A DNA stretch of 24,562 nucleotides from Bacteroidales bacterium UBA1733 (GTDB taxonomy: Bacteria > Bacteroidota > Bacteroidia > Bacteroidales > UBA3663): positions 1,065 to 25,626 of the forward strand of contig DCIF01000130.1 in the NCBI GenBank assembly GCA_002315795.1. The letters are read 5' to 3'. The notes under the pieces are model-generated. The model made no database searches and was not told the origin of the DNA. It worked only from the letters and a program-made list of their open reading frames with translations. Shown in pieces: positions 17,004 to 24,562 of the stretch (positions are counted from its first letter, which is position 1; every line of letters starts with the position of its first letter). The translations under genes were made by a program, and so were the position numbers.

Positions 17004-19580
17004 TTACTCTCTGGTGCAGCCAGACTCCTTGCCAAAGAGGAACGATGGCTGATAACCACCAAGGTCGATGACGATCTTCTCAAGGATTACGCCTGGGTCG
17101 AGCGGCTTGATGATCAGGGTCTTGGTACCCGCTTCGCCTACTTTGAGGTGTGCTGTCTGGTCGATGACGCGACTGGCCACCGTAGGATACATGATGCGAT
17201 AGACGTTCTCAGGCTCCTCGTTGAGTTCGCCATTGAAGTTGATCTCTACAGCCTCCTCACCCTCAAAGCCTACGGTGTAACGGTGACCTGCGGAACGCTT
17301 GAAAGCCAAGGTAGAAGCGGTGATGACATGAACATCGACCTCGTCAAAGCCGGCTGGGATCTCTACGCGATAGGCGATGCTGCTGCCTTCTGTCTCGGCA
17401 GTATAAGGCTGGAGCGAGATGCCGCTACGTGTACGGCCCATGAATGGGATGACCGTCCACTGTGCATCGGCAGGATTCTCCAACGAATAGTAATGATCAG
17501 CCTCCATGGCAATATAACCCTCAGAAGGCTTGAAAGTGTAGTGGCCACGCAGTTCGGTCAGATCCTCAAAGCGCGAAACCTTCGGACAACGGTCGGCCGG
17601 GAAGTTATCGTTCCACATAAAGTAACCGATGTGCTTCTGGATCATCATACCGTCCCACTTGCCTCCTGCCATCTCCTTGTTGTAAGCGCGACAGAGCTCT
17701 GCATCGCGCTCGAAAGCGGTCTCAACACGGTCGGCCCAGAGGTTTGCCTCAGGATTACCCTCGCTGTAGAGCTTCTGGTTCATGGCTTGTGCATAATACA
17801 TCTGATAGACGTTGCCCAGAGCCTGGACCGGGAAAAGAATGACCTGCGAATAAGCATCACGATACTCTGCTGGCAGTGAAAGATACTGACGGAGGGCCTC
17901 AGCCTCAAGACGCATGAATTCATCGGCCACCTGCTTCCACTCGCCGGTCTCAATGTTATAAGTTTTTGCATCGAGCATCTCGGCAGTGACACGACCGGCG
18001 TACTGGCTGTAGAGGTTGAGGATACGTGCAGCCTCATCGGCCTGCTCATCGCCAAACTGCTGGGCACACCACTTGCGTGGATGGTCAAGAAGGGTCTGTG
18101 CGGTGTATGAAGTAGGCTTGTTCCAGGCCATATCAAAGAAGAGCGAGATAGGATACTCCATAGGCTTGAGATCGCCTACGTTGAGCACCCAGAGACGATC
18201 TACGCCATACTGATAGGTGAGCGAGAGCTGGTCCCAGATGTGCTGAATAGGGGTTACGTTGAGCCACTTGCTGTTGCGTGGTGCACCTACATAATCTACA
18301 TGATAGTACATGCCAAAGCCGCCTTTGTGCTTCAATTCGGCCGCAGAAGGCAGACGGCGGATGTCACCCCAGTTATCGTCACTGAAAAGGATGATGGCGT
18401 CATCGGGCACCTTGAGGCCTTTGTCATAATAACGCTGTACCTCCTTGTAGAGAGCCCATACCTGCTGACGCTCCCTGGCCGGACGACCCGTCTCTTTGGC
18501 AATGATCTGGCGCTGATTCTTCACAATCTTCTCAAGGAGTTTGATGGTGGCCTGGTCGTTAGATACAAACTCATCGTCGTGGCCTTCCTTAGCACCCATG
18601 GCTGTGTCACCATCGCCACGCATACCAATGGTGATGAGGTCTTCTGTATTCTTGGCGCGCTGGATGCCCTCACGGAAGAACTGGTCAATAACTTTCTGGT
18701 TAGTGACATAATCCCACTCGCCATACTCCTCGCGGTGACGTGCCCACTCCTGGTGATTACGCGCCATAGGTTCATGATGGCTGGTACCCATGATGACACC
18801 CATATCGTTGGCCGTTGGAGAGTTGAGCGGGTCATCGGCATAGAATGACCAACCCCACATGGCAGGCCAGAGGTAGTTGCCACGCAGACGCAGGATGAGT
18901 TCGAAGACGCGAGCATAGAACTCATGACCACCGAAATCTGTGCCGAAGGTATTCTTTACCCAAGTAGTAAGACATGGGGCCTCATCGTTGAGGAAAAGTC
19001 CACGATAACGTACAGCAGGTTCACCTGCGGTGTAAGTGCCTTTGGCGATAGAGAGATTCTCCTGATGAGCCACAGGTACGTCCATCCAGTCATACCATGG
19101 CGAGACACCCAACTGCTCAGAGAGCTCGTAGATGCCATAGATAGCGCCACGCATATCACTGCCGGCAATGACTAAAGCCTCATCAAGACCCGACAAAGGG
19201 TTCTCGATGACGGTCATCAAATATTTTTCGACCTTACCTTTCAGTTCTGAAGCATCAATCTTACCTGCTTTGACCAACTGCTGGATGTAAGAGCTCTGCA
19301 AAGTGCCGACAAGGATGCAGCGGCCTGCAGGAGCTGCGGTGAGAAGTTCGGCTTTAGTGCCACAGACACGCGCGAAGTCGGACCGCAGGTTCTCTGCTGC
19401 AATGCGGACACCTTTGAGTTCGTCTGCTGCAATGAGGATCTTTGCCGGACTGGCTTTTTCGATCAGCGTGAAATGGCTGGCACGAAGTTCAGAGGAAACA
19501 ATACCCTGATGGTCTTTGGCCGTAAGTGAACCAAAAACAAATAGTAACAAAAGTGCTAAGCAAGATGATAAATGCTTCAT
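17004..19580 (-). CDS. Glycoside hydrolase family 115, xylan alpha-1,2-glucuronidase
   Basis: GH115 enzymes remove (4-O-methyl-)glucuronic acid side chains from glucuronoxylan, including internal positions. The 858-residue protein has a signal peptide (about 1-21) and a small N-terminal alpha/beta domain (to about 185). The catalytic barrel follows, with RYRGLFLNDEAPCLT, LRGNYLWPAMWGWSFYADD (about 232-250), MGTSHHEPMARNHQEW and GFGMYYHVDYVGAPRNSKW (about 421-439), all diagnostic for the family. The C-terminal third contains EGYIAMEADHYYS and beta-rich sequence matching the family's terminal domain. No lipobox is present, so the enzyme is probably periplasmic or secreted. It lies 27 bp after the flavoprotein gene and 41 bp before GH3, consistent with one transcript. 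There is no SusC/SusD pair in the window, so this is not a complete canonical utilisation locus as seen here. Confidence 0.95.
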   Translation of the reverse strand: MKHLSSCLALLLLFVFGSLTAKDHQGIVSSELRASHFTLIEKASPAKILIAADELKGVRIAAENLRSDFARVCGTKAELLTAAPAGRCILVGTLQSSYIQQLVKAGKIDASELKGKVEKYLMTVIENPLSGLDEALVIAGSDMRGAIYGIYELSEQLGVSPWYDWMDVPVAHQENLSIAKGTYTAGEPAVRYRGLFLNDEAPCLTTWVKNTFGTDFGGHEFYARVFELILRLRGNYLWPAMWGWSFYADDPLNSPTANDMGVIMGTSHHEPMARNHQEWARHREEYGEWDYVTNQKVIDQFFREGIQRAKNTEDLITIGMRGDGDTAMGAKEGHDDEFVSNDQATIKLLEKIVKNQRQIIAKETGRPARERQQVWALYKEVQRYYDKGLKVPDDAIILFSDDNWGDIRRLPSAAELKHKGGFGMYYHVDYVGAPRNSKWLNVTPIQHIWDQLSLTYQYGVDRLWVLNVGDLKPMEYPISLFFDMAWNKPTSYTAQTLLDHPRKWCAQQFGDEQADEAARILNLYSQYAGRVTAEMLDAKTYNIETGEWKQVADEFMRLEAEALRQYLSLPAEYRDAYSQVILFPVQALGNVYQMYYAQAMNQKLYSEGNPEANLWADRVETAFERDAELCRAYNKEMAGGKWDGMMIQKHIGYFMWNDNFPADRCPKVSRFEDLTELRGHYTFKPSEGYIAMEADHYYSLENPADAQWTVIPFMGRTRSGISLQPYTAETEGSSIAYRVEIPAGFDEVDVHVITASTLAFKRSAGHRYTVGFEGEEAVEINFNGELNEEPENVYRIMYPTVASRVIDQTAHLKVGEAGTKTLIIKPLDPGVILEKIVIDLGGYQPSFLFGKESGCTRE

Positions 19581-19607
19581 AATAAGGTAATATGTGATAA
19601 TGTAAAA

Positions 19608-21554
19608 TTACAGGTCAAGAGCCGCGTGATAGCCTTCGTAAATAGCCTTGGTAATATTGGCCGGACGGATACAATCGCCTACCTCACGGACGAATGGAGC
19701 ACTCATGCGAAGCGCATCGACATCAGTACGATTAGCTCGCTGGCCTACGGCACAGATAACAGTCTGACCAGGAACCAGGACTTCCTGACCCTCCTTATCG
19801 CGACAGATCACGCCTTCTGGAGTGATGCGCAGACCTGCATACTCGGTGTGAGCCGTGCAGAACTCAGCCACCTTACGCATCAGGATAGGACGATTGCGGA
19901 TGTTACAGTCTGGTGCTAAAGTATCGCGCATCTCCACCAGATGCACCTTCTTGCCTTCCTGTCCGAGATGAACTGCACATTCACAACCTGCCAGACCACC
20001 ACCCAGGACCACTACGGTATCGCCCACTTTTTCTTTCTCCAGATAATAGTTGTTGACAATAACAACATTCTCACCCTCTATACCAGGAAGAGGTGGAACA
20101 AGTGGTGTAGAACCTACCGCCAGAATAAGTGCATCAGGCTTCTCTGTGGCTACATATTCTGGAGTGACTGCCGTGTTGAGACGGATCTCTACCCCTTCGT
20201 CAAGACACTGGCGCTCGAGGGTTGGACCCAGCTGATACATTTCATATTTAAAAGGAATGGCCTGCTCAGACTTGAGGATGCCACCTACCTTGTCGGCCTT
20301 CTCACAGAGGATCACCTTATGACCACGCAGCGCTGCTGTGTGAGCCGCCTTAAGACCTGCTACGCCACCACCCACGACCAGGACTTTCTTGCTGCGAGCA
20401 GCTGGAGTAACCTCCATGCCTTCAATCTCACGGCCAATGACAGGGTTGACCGCACAACGACGGGTGAAAGTAACAGGACGCTCGGCCATACAGGTATAGC
20501 AACGGAGGCAGCGCACAATGCGGTCTTCCTGCTGTGCCATGACTTTCTGTGGGAGGAATGGATCGGCCAGCAACTGACGTGCCATATAGACAACATCGGC
20601 CTTGCCCGAGGCAATGATCTCTTCCATCTGAGCAGGATCGCTCAAACCACCGATCGTAGCAACTGGTTTGCTGACGTGCTTCTTAATCTCTGCAGCTAAC
20701 CAGACATTGACTCCATGAGGATCGAACATCGGAGGGGTAGTATTGAAGAAGCCGAACTGATAAGAACCGGCTGAGACATGAATCATATCTACCAAAGGTT
20801 CAATAGCCTTGGCTATCTCAATGCCCTCCTCAATGCCATAACCGCCCTCAAAGAGTTCGCTGCCGCTGATACGTGCCTCGATAGGGAAGCCAGGACCTAC
20901 TGCCTCACGAACCACCTTGAGTACCTCGAGGCAAAGACGCATGCGATTCTGCAACGAACCGCCATATTCGTCTGTGCGATGGTTCAGATAAGGAGAAAGG
21001 AACTGGTGAATGAGCCAGCCATGACCGCAGTGCACCATGATCATCTCATAGCCAGCACGCTTACAGAGAGCCGCATTATCAGCGTATGACTTGACAATAT
21101 CGGTAATCTGCTCTTTAGACAAAGCCTTGACCGGACGGCCATCAGGGCGTGTGCCATCACTGGGTCCCCACTGACAGAGGCTGGCCTTCTTATTCTTATC
21201 GGCCATGTAAGTACCGGCATACTGACCAGAGTGTGAGAGTTCGATGCTTGGCACAGATCCATGACGGCGGATAGCATCGGCCACAAAGACATGTGCTGGC
21301 AGACAACCTACCGTCTCAAGGTTGAGGTGCAGCATGTGACTGGCATCAGTCTCAGGATGCACAACCAGCTCGCTGACGGTGACAGACGCTGCTCCACCCT
21401 TAGCACGCAGCTCATAAAAGCCTTGTGTACGAGGACCCGGACAACAATCGGACGTGATATCTGTAGCACCCATAGGCGCAGAAAAGATTCTATTGCGGAA
21501 AGTAACTCGACCCAAAGTAATCGGACTGGTCAGATGAGGATACTTATTTTCCAT
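19608..21554 (-). CDS. NADH:flavin oxidoreductase, Old Yellow Enzyme / enoate reductase type with Fe-S cluster
   Basis: This 648-residue protein has the three-part build of 2,4-dienoyl-CoA reductase, enoate reductases and BaiCD/BaiH: an FMN barrel (about 1-340), a 4Fe-4S motif (Cys349, Cys352, Cys355, Cys367) and two nucleotide-binding modules, GGGVAG (395-400) and GGGLAG (518-523). Such enzymes pass electrons from NAD(P)H through flavin and the cluster to an activated double bond. The barrel contains HCGHGWLIHQFLSPYLNHRT; Trp180 occupies the position where many relatives have a catalytic Tyr. No signal peptide is seen, so it is cytoplasmic. Lying 27 bp before GH115, it may be co-transcribed with xylan enzymes and could act on plant-derived enoates such as hydroxycinnamates. 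That substrate is a guess from position; fatty enoyl or steroid substrates remain possible. Confidence 0.88.
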   Translation of the reverse strand: MENKYPHLTSPITLGRVTFRNRIFSAPMGATDITSDCCPGPRTQGFYELRAKGGAASVTVSELVVHPETDASHMLHLNLETVGCLPAHVFVADAIRRHGSVPSIELSHSGQYAGTYMADKNKKASLCQWGPSDGTRPDGRPVKALSKEQITDIVKSYADNAALCKRAGYEMIMVHCGHGWLIHQFLSPYLNHRTDEYGGSLQNRMRLCLEVLKVVREAVGPGFPIEARISGSELFEGGYGIEEGIEIAKAIEPLVDMIHVSAGSYQFGFFNTTPPMFDPHGVNVWLAAEIKKHVSKPVATIGGLSDPAQMEEIIASGKADVVYMARQLLADPFLPQKVMAQQEDRIVRCLRCYTCMAERPVTFTRRCAVNPVIGREIEGMEVTPAARSKKVLVVGGGVAGLKAAHTAALRGHKVILCEKADKVGGILKSEQAIPFKYEMYQLGPTLERQCLDEGVEIRLNTAVTPEYVATEKPDALILAVGSTPLVPPLPGIEGENVVIVNNYYLEKEKVGDTVVVLGGGLAGCECAVHLGQEGKKVHLVEMRDTLAPDCNIRNRPILMRKVAEFCTAHTEYAGLRITPEGVICRDKEGQEVLVPGQTVICAVGQRANRTDVDALRMSAPFVREVGDCIRPANITKAIYEGYHAALDL

Positions 21555-21577
21555 AGTAATTAACTAAGTAGTTGTTC

Positions 21578-21585
21578 TAAAGATA
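21578..21585 (-). promoter_or_regulatory. Candidate -7 box upstream of the flavoprotein gene
   Basis: TATCTTTA on the minus strand is one base off TAnnTTTG and lies 23 bp before ATG 21554. No convincing -33 box is found at the right distance, so the reductase-GH115-GH3 set may start here or be read through from queC. Confidence 0.3.
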
Positions 21586-21634
21586 ATGACTCAAGTTTCG
21601 AAAGTAGGAACTCACTTACTCACAGAAGCGACAA

Positions 21635-22285
21635 TCAGTCTTCGTACTCTGTAGGGTCAAAGCCCTCGAGAGCTTCTTTACGCTCAATGCAAGTACCACA
21701 CTTGCCACAATGCTTTTCGCCTCCCTTATAGCAGGAATAAGTATGCGAGAAATCAACGCCAAGTTCCTTGCCACGAAGGGCAATGTCGCGCTTAGAAATA
21801 TCGGTATAAGGTGCCAGAAGTTCAACCGCATTGGTGGTGCCGGCATGAATGGCCTGATTCATCGCCTCAACGAACTCCGGACGACAATCGGGGTAGATGA
21901 AGTGATCTCCAGAGTGGTTGGCCATCAGGACATATTGAGCACCTTCACTCTCGGCAATACCTGCAGCGATGCTGAGCATGATACCATTGCGGAAAGGCAC
22001 TACCGTGCTTTTCATATTCTCTGCGGCATAATGGCCCTCAGGAATCTCCTCATAGCCATTCTTAAGCAGACTGCTCTTGAAATATTGCTCCATGAATGGT
22101 AGTTCGAGCACACAATGACGGATGCCCAACTGCGCACAATGCCAGCGCGCACAAGCAATCTCATGCTCGGCATGACGCGAATGATAGTCAAAAGTGATGG
22201 CCACAGAGATTCGATCCTTATATTCGTACATCAGTGTTGTACTGTCCATACCGCCACTGACAATAATAATACAGTCTTTTTCCAT
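21635..22285 (-). CDS. queC: 7-cyano-7-deazaguanine (preQ0) synthase
   Basis: QueC converts 7-carboxy-7-deazaguanine to preQ0 with ATP and ammonia, a step in making the tRNA base queuosine. The 216-residue length is normal. The PP-loop SGGMDSTT (10-17) binds ATP. The C-terminal zinc site is complete: Cys185 in SCYKGG, then Cys193, Cys196 and Cys199 in HCGKCGTC. HSGDHFIYPDCRPEF, which contributes to the substrate pocket in this family, is also present. The start ATG 22285 puts the PP-loop nine residues in, as usual. No queD, queE or queF is adjacent, and no preQ1 riboswitch is recognisable upstream. The gene is 80 bp before the flavoprotein gene on the same strand. Confidence 0.96.
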   Translation of the reverse strand: MEKDCIIIVSGGMDSTTLMYEYKDRISVAITFDYHSRHAEHEIACARWHCAQLGIRHCVLELPFMEQYFKSSLLKNGYEEIPEGHYAAENMKSTVVPFRNGIMLSIAAGIAESEGAQYVLMANHSGDHFIYPDCRPEFVEAMNQAIHAGTTNAVELLAPYTDISKRDIALRGKELGVDFSHTYSCYKGGEKHCGKCGTCIERKEALEGFDPTEYED

Positions 22286-22307
22286 TGAGCAATAATTTGA
22301 TAGGCAA

Positions 22308-22348
22308 GGACGCCCACCACCTTGAAGATGGGGAGCGTCCGGGTTTTT
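22308..22348. terminator. Strong hairpin between the dcu gene and queC
   Basis: Arms 22308-22321 and 22327-22340 pair over 14 positions (one mismatch, two G-U pairs on one strand) around TTGAA. Read on the plus strand it is followed by GGGTTTTT, a good terminator shape, but no plus-strand gene ends nearby. On the minus strand, where dcu transcripts would end, the tail is only TTGCCTATC. It may still stop or stabilise the dcu mRNA, or shape the queC leader. Confidence 0.6.
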
Positions 22349-22403
22349 ATAAGTTCTGATCTATAAAATAGAGATTCACAATCGTACAGATTCCGTCGTC
22401 AGA

Positions 22404-23777
22404 TTAATAGATCATCATAGCCAACAGATAGCCAACAATACTAGATACGACAACAGAGATCATACCAGGCATCATGAACGAGTGGTTGAGCAGGTACTTA
22501 CCGATAACCGTGGTGCCAGAACGGTCAAAGTTAACGGTAGCAATATCTGATGGATAGTTAGGGATGAAGAAGTATCCGTAAACCGAAGGAAGCAAACCAA
22601 GGAGTACTGGGCCAGGCAAACCAAGGCTATATGCCAATGGAAGCATAGCAACAACGACAGCACCCTGAGAATTGATCAATACAGAAACTGCGAAGAAAGC
22701 AAAGGCGATAGTCCAAGGATAAGCAGAAACGATGTCGCCAAGACCTGCCTTCATCTCGGTCATATAGTTGCCGAAATAGGTATCTGCCAACCAAGCAATA
22801 CCATAGATAGCCACAACAGCTACCATGCCTGACTGCCATACAGCACCAGAAACAGCCTTCTTTGGCTTAGCCTTTGCCAAAAGAATCATGAAGGCTGCAG
22901 CGGCAATCATCACAATCTGAATAATGAGGTTCATAGCCAATGGCTTGGTGACAGGATTGCCTGCGTCATCGAGCTTACCAGTTGGGAATGAAGGACGGAT
23001 ATCGCAACCTGCAATCTGACAGACAGAGAACAATACGATGCAACCAAGAGCAGCGAGGAAGATATATACAGACATCTTAGCCTCCTTAGAGATCTCCTTG
23101 TCAAGAAGAGTGGCCGTATTGCCGTACATATACTTGTAGGTCTCAGGATCCTGGCAACGAGCCTGGAACTGAGGATCCTTGTCAAGGTCTTTACCACGGC
23201 GGTAAGATGCCAATGCTGCAGCCATCAAGCCACAAAGACAGGCAGGAATCGTGATGCCGATCACCTGAAGGTTAGAAATCTCAAAACCGTTAGCGGCAGA
23301 AATAGTAACGAAAGAGGCTACTGCAGCAGCAATAGGAGAACAGGTAATACCTACCTGTGACGCGATAGACGCAACACCACATGGTCGCTCAGGACGTATG
23401 CCTTTCTTGAGTGCGATATCGCAGATAATAGGCATCAAGGTATAAACCACATGACCTGTACCTACCATGACAGTAAGGAAGAAAGTACAGATTGGGGCCA
23501 GGAAGGTAATTGAATCTGGATGCTTACGAAGCAGTTTCTCTGCCAACTGAATCATCCAGTCCATACCGCCTGCTGCCTGAAGCATACCTGCACAGGTAAC
23601 AGCTGCGATGATAATATAAATAACATCAGTAGGAGGAGTGCCAGGCTTCATCTGAAAGCCGAATACAAGGATTGCAAGGCCGATACCAGAGATAGCACCG
23701 AGCGCAAGGCTTCCATAACGTGAACCTACGTAGAGTGCCAGTAACACGACCAGCAACTCAATGATCATAAGTGTCAT
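22404..23777 (-). CDS. Anaerobic C4-dicarboxylate transporter (DcuA/DcuB family)
   Basis: Dcu carriers exchange fumarate, malate or aspartate for succinate across the inner membrane during anaerobic growth. The 457-residue protein is almost entirely hydrophobic helices, about ten to twelve. Family landmarks include the N-terminal ELLVVLLALYVGSRYGSLALG, GTGHVVYTLMPIICDIALKKGIRPERP, ASQVGITCSPIAAAVASFV and the C-terminal PSVYGYFFIPNYPSDIATVNFDRSGTT. A cytoplasmic loop (about 190-230) is charged. ATG 23777 is used here; ATG 23768 (MIIELL) is an equally possible start three codons later. I cannot separate DcuA from DcuB by eye. Short direct repeats in the 158-bp upstream spacer may be regulatory. 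Confidence 0.93.
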   Translation of the reverse strand: MTLMIIELLVVLLALYVGSRYGSLALGAISGIGLAILVFGFQMKPGTPPTDVIYIIIAAVTCAGMLQAAGGMDWMIQLAEKLLRKHPDSITFLAPICTFFLTVMVGTGHVVYTLMPIICDIALKKGIRPERPCGVASIASQVGITCSPIAAAVASFVTISAANGFEISNLQVIGITIPACLCGLMAAALASYRRGKDLDKDPQFQARCQDPETYKYMYGNTATLLDKEISKEAKMSVYIFLAALGCIVLFSVCQIAGCDIRPSFPTGKLDDAGNPVTKPLAMNLIIQIVMIAAAAFMILLAKAKPKKAVSGAVWQSGMVAVVAIYGIAWLADTYFGNYMTEMKAGLGDIVSAYPWTIAFAFFAVSVLINSQGAVVVAMLPLAYSLGLPGPVLLGLLPSVYGYFFIPNYPSDIATVNFDRSGTTVIGKYLLNHSFMMPGMISVVVSSIVGYLLAMMIY

Positions 23778-23830
23778 AAAGATAAAAGGTATTAAAAATT
23801 AAGTGACTATTAAAATATAGAAAAATGTTG

Positions 23831-23873
23831 TCTGATATAAGTGTTCTGATATAAACTAAGGATGTCTGTATAA
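23831..23873. repeat. Direct repeats upstream of the dcu gene (possible operator)
   Basis: TCTGATATAA occurs at 23831-23840 and again at 23845-23854, with a shortened copy TCTGTATAA at 23865-23873. They lie 54-96 bp before ATG 23777, where a regulator could act. I find no clean TAnnTTTG box for this gene. Confidence 0.5.
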
Positions 23874-23890
23874 GAGATAAGTTTTGGATT

Positions 23891-23933
23891 TTATTTTGGG
23901 GAGTCAGGAAACTCTGTTAACTCCCCAAAATAA
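23891..23933. repeat. 14-bp perfect inverted repeat after purF
   Basis: TTATTTTGGGGAGT (23891-23904) and ACTCCCCAAAATAA (23920-23933) are exact reverse complements around a 15-base loop, starting 3 bases after the purF stop on the minus strand. The arms have T on the outer 5' side and A on the outer 3' side on both strands, the reverse of a usual intrinsic terminator, and no T tract follows. It may still end or protect the purF mRNA. Confidence 0.7.
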
Positions 23934-23935
23934 AG

Positions 23936-24562
23936 TTATTCATTATCGAGATTGACTTCCTCGAGCGTGTATTGGCTGCTGCCATCAAAGCAGTGTGTAC
24001 AGATCTGCTCCTTTGGAAGACCAATAGCCGCAATGAGATCTTCAAGCTTGGTAAATTTGAGCGAACTGAGACCAAAACGGTTGCGGATAATCTCGCACAT
24101 CTGCTTGTACTCAGGGCTATCGGTAGTAGCATAAGCCTTCAGTCGCTCTGGATTCTGTGCTGCCTCCATACCCTCAAGCTCTGCAATGATGCGGCGGGTG
24201 ATGAGCTCCATCTCACTCTTGGAAGAAGTAAAGTTGATGAAGTGACAAGGATAGATCAGCGGAGGACAGGCAATACGCATGTGAACCTCCTTAGCTCCTG
24301 CCTCATAGAGACAAGCCGTATTATCGCGAAGCTGTGTACCTCGAACAATAGAGTCGTCACAGAAAAGGACTTTTTTATCCTTAAGGATAGCCTTGTTCTG
24401 AATCAGTTTCATCTTTGCTACCAGATTACGCATCTCCTGGTTTGAAGGAGTAAACGAACGAGGCCAGGTAGGAGTATATTTGCTGATAGCACGCATATAA
24501 GGACAGCCATGACCCGCTGCATAGCCAATTGCCATGCCAATGCCAGAGTCTGGAATACCACA
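23936..24562 (-). CDS. purF: Amidophosphoribosyltransferase, C-terminal part (runs off the right edge)
   Basis: The enzyme makes 5-phosphoribosylamine from PRPP and glutamine, the first committed step of purine synthesis. The window holds the last 208 codons, and the frame stays open to the edge: residues before the first internal Met read CGIPDSGIG, matching the conserved VPDSG segment of PurF. The PRPP-binding motif LFCDDSIVRGTQ and the following AGAKEVHMRIACPPLIYPC match the phosphoribosyltransferase domain. The N-terminal glutamine amidotransferase domain lies outside. The Met at 24535 is internal, not the start. The chain ends EEVNLDNE after a CTHCFDGSSQYT segment resembling the usual PurF C-terminus. 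Some Bacteroidales carry a second PurF-like paralogue, so which copy this is cannot be told here. Confidence 0.93.
   Translation of the reverse strand, partial: CGIPDSGIGMAIGYAAGHGCPYMRAISKYTPTWPRSFTPSNQEMRNLVAKMKLIQNKAILKDKKVLFCDDSIVRGTQLRDNTACLYEAGAKEVHMRIACPPLIYPCHFINFTSSKSEMELITRRIIAELEGMEAAQNPERLKAYATTDSPEYKQMCEIIRNRFGLSSLKFTKLEDLIAAIGLPKEQICTHCFDGSSQYTLEEVNLDNE

Noticed and set aside
17004..19580. A complete xylan utilisation locus
   Set aside because: Only GH115 and GH3 are present. No SusC/SusD pair, hybrid two-component regulator, xylanase or esterase is found in the window.
22286..22403. preQ1 riboswitch in front of queC
   Set aside because: The only structure is a single long hairpin. 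The C-rich loop and A-rich pseudoknot tail of preQ1-I are not seen, and no other preQ1 class could be matched by eye.

Overview
The window reads as chromosomal DNA of an anaerobic gut or rumen member of the Bacteroidales, most likely Prevotella or Segatella. The evidence is a single-chain SecDF translocase, the characteristic Bacteroidetes -7 box (TAnnTTTG) with a TTTG-like -33 box about 20 bp upstream of several genes, little use of Shine-Dalgarno sites, lipoprotein signals, and a glucuronoxylan-type glycosidase pair. This is inference; no 16S gene or marker search supports it.

Layout. (1) 1-195 holds the possible 3' end of an unseen gene and a 41-bp nested palindrome. (2) 196-1632 (minus) is an accessory AAA+ ATPase with a C-terminal PD-(D/E)XK-like nuclease signature. 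It is AT-richer than the housekeeping genes beside it. (3) 1777-6361 (minus) is a compact housekeeping operon: ychF, polA, then a YgjP-type metallopeptidase whose likely start lies one base after the polA stop. It has a clear promoter in front of ychF and a long hairpin after the last gene. (4) nadB (plus) converges on secDF (minus), with two hairpin/T-tract terminators between them. (5) Divergent from secDF is a two-gene unit: a lipoprotein with an Ig-like domain and a DUF3108 protein, both predicted to be exported. (6) 14352-14601, between convergent genes, carries 42-bp tandem repeats. (7) 14602-21554 (minus) is a closely spaced set in the order Old-Yellow-Enzyme-type flavin/Fe-S reductase, GH115 alpha-glucuronidase, GH3 beta-glycosidase. 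(8) queC, a Dcu-type C4-dicarboxylate transporter and the 3' part of purF follow upstream on the same strand, separated by hairpins and short repeats.

How the genes work together. GH115 would remove (4-O-methyl)glucuronic acid from xylan fragments, and GH3 would release terminal xylose or glucose. The flavoprotein may reduce an alkene released from the same plant material or serve as an electron sink; its substrate is unknown. Dcu exchanges fumarate, succinate and aspartate in anaerobic metabolism, and NadB can use fumarate as oxidant, so the two fit the same physiology without being linked in an operon.

Most of the window is ordinary core genome. I found no convincing undescribed multi-gene system. 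The items most worth checking are the reductase-GH115-GH3 cluster, the in-frame repeat inside GH3, the 42/84-bp tandem repeat, and the ATPase-nuclease gene with its flanking inverted repeats. No tRNA, rRNA, CRISPR array or IS element is visible, and no gene-free stretch exceeds 300 bases.
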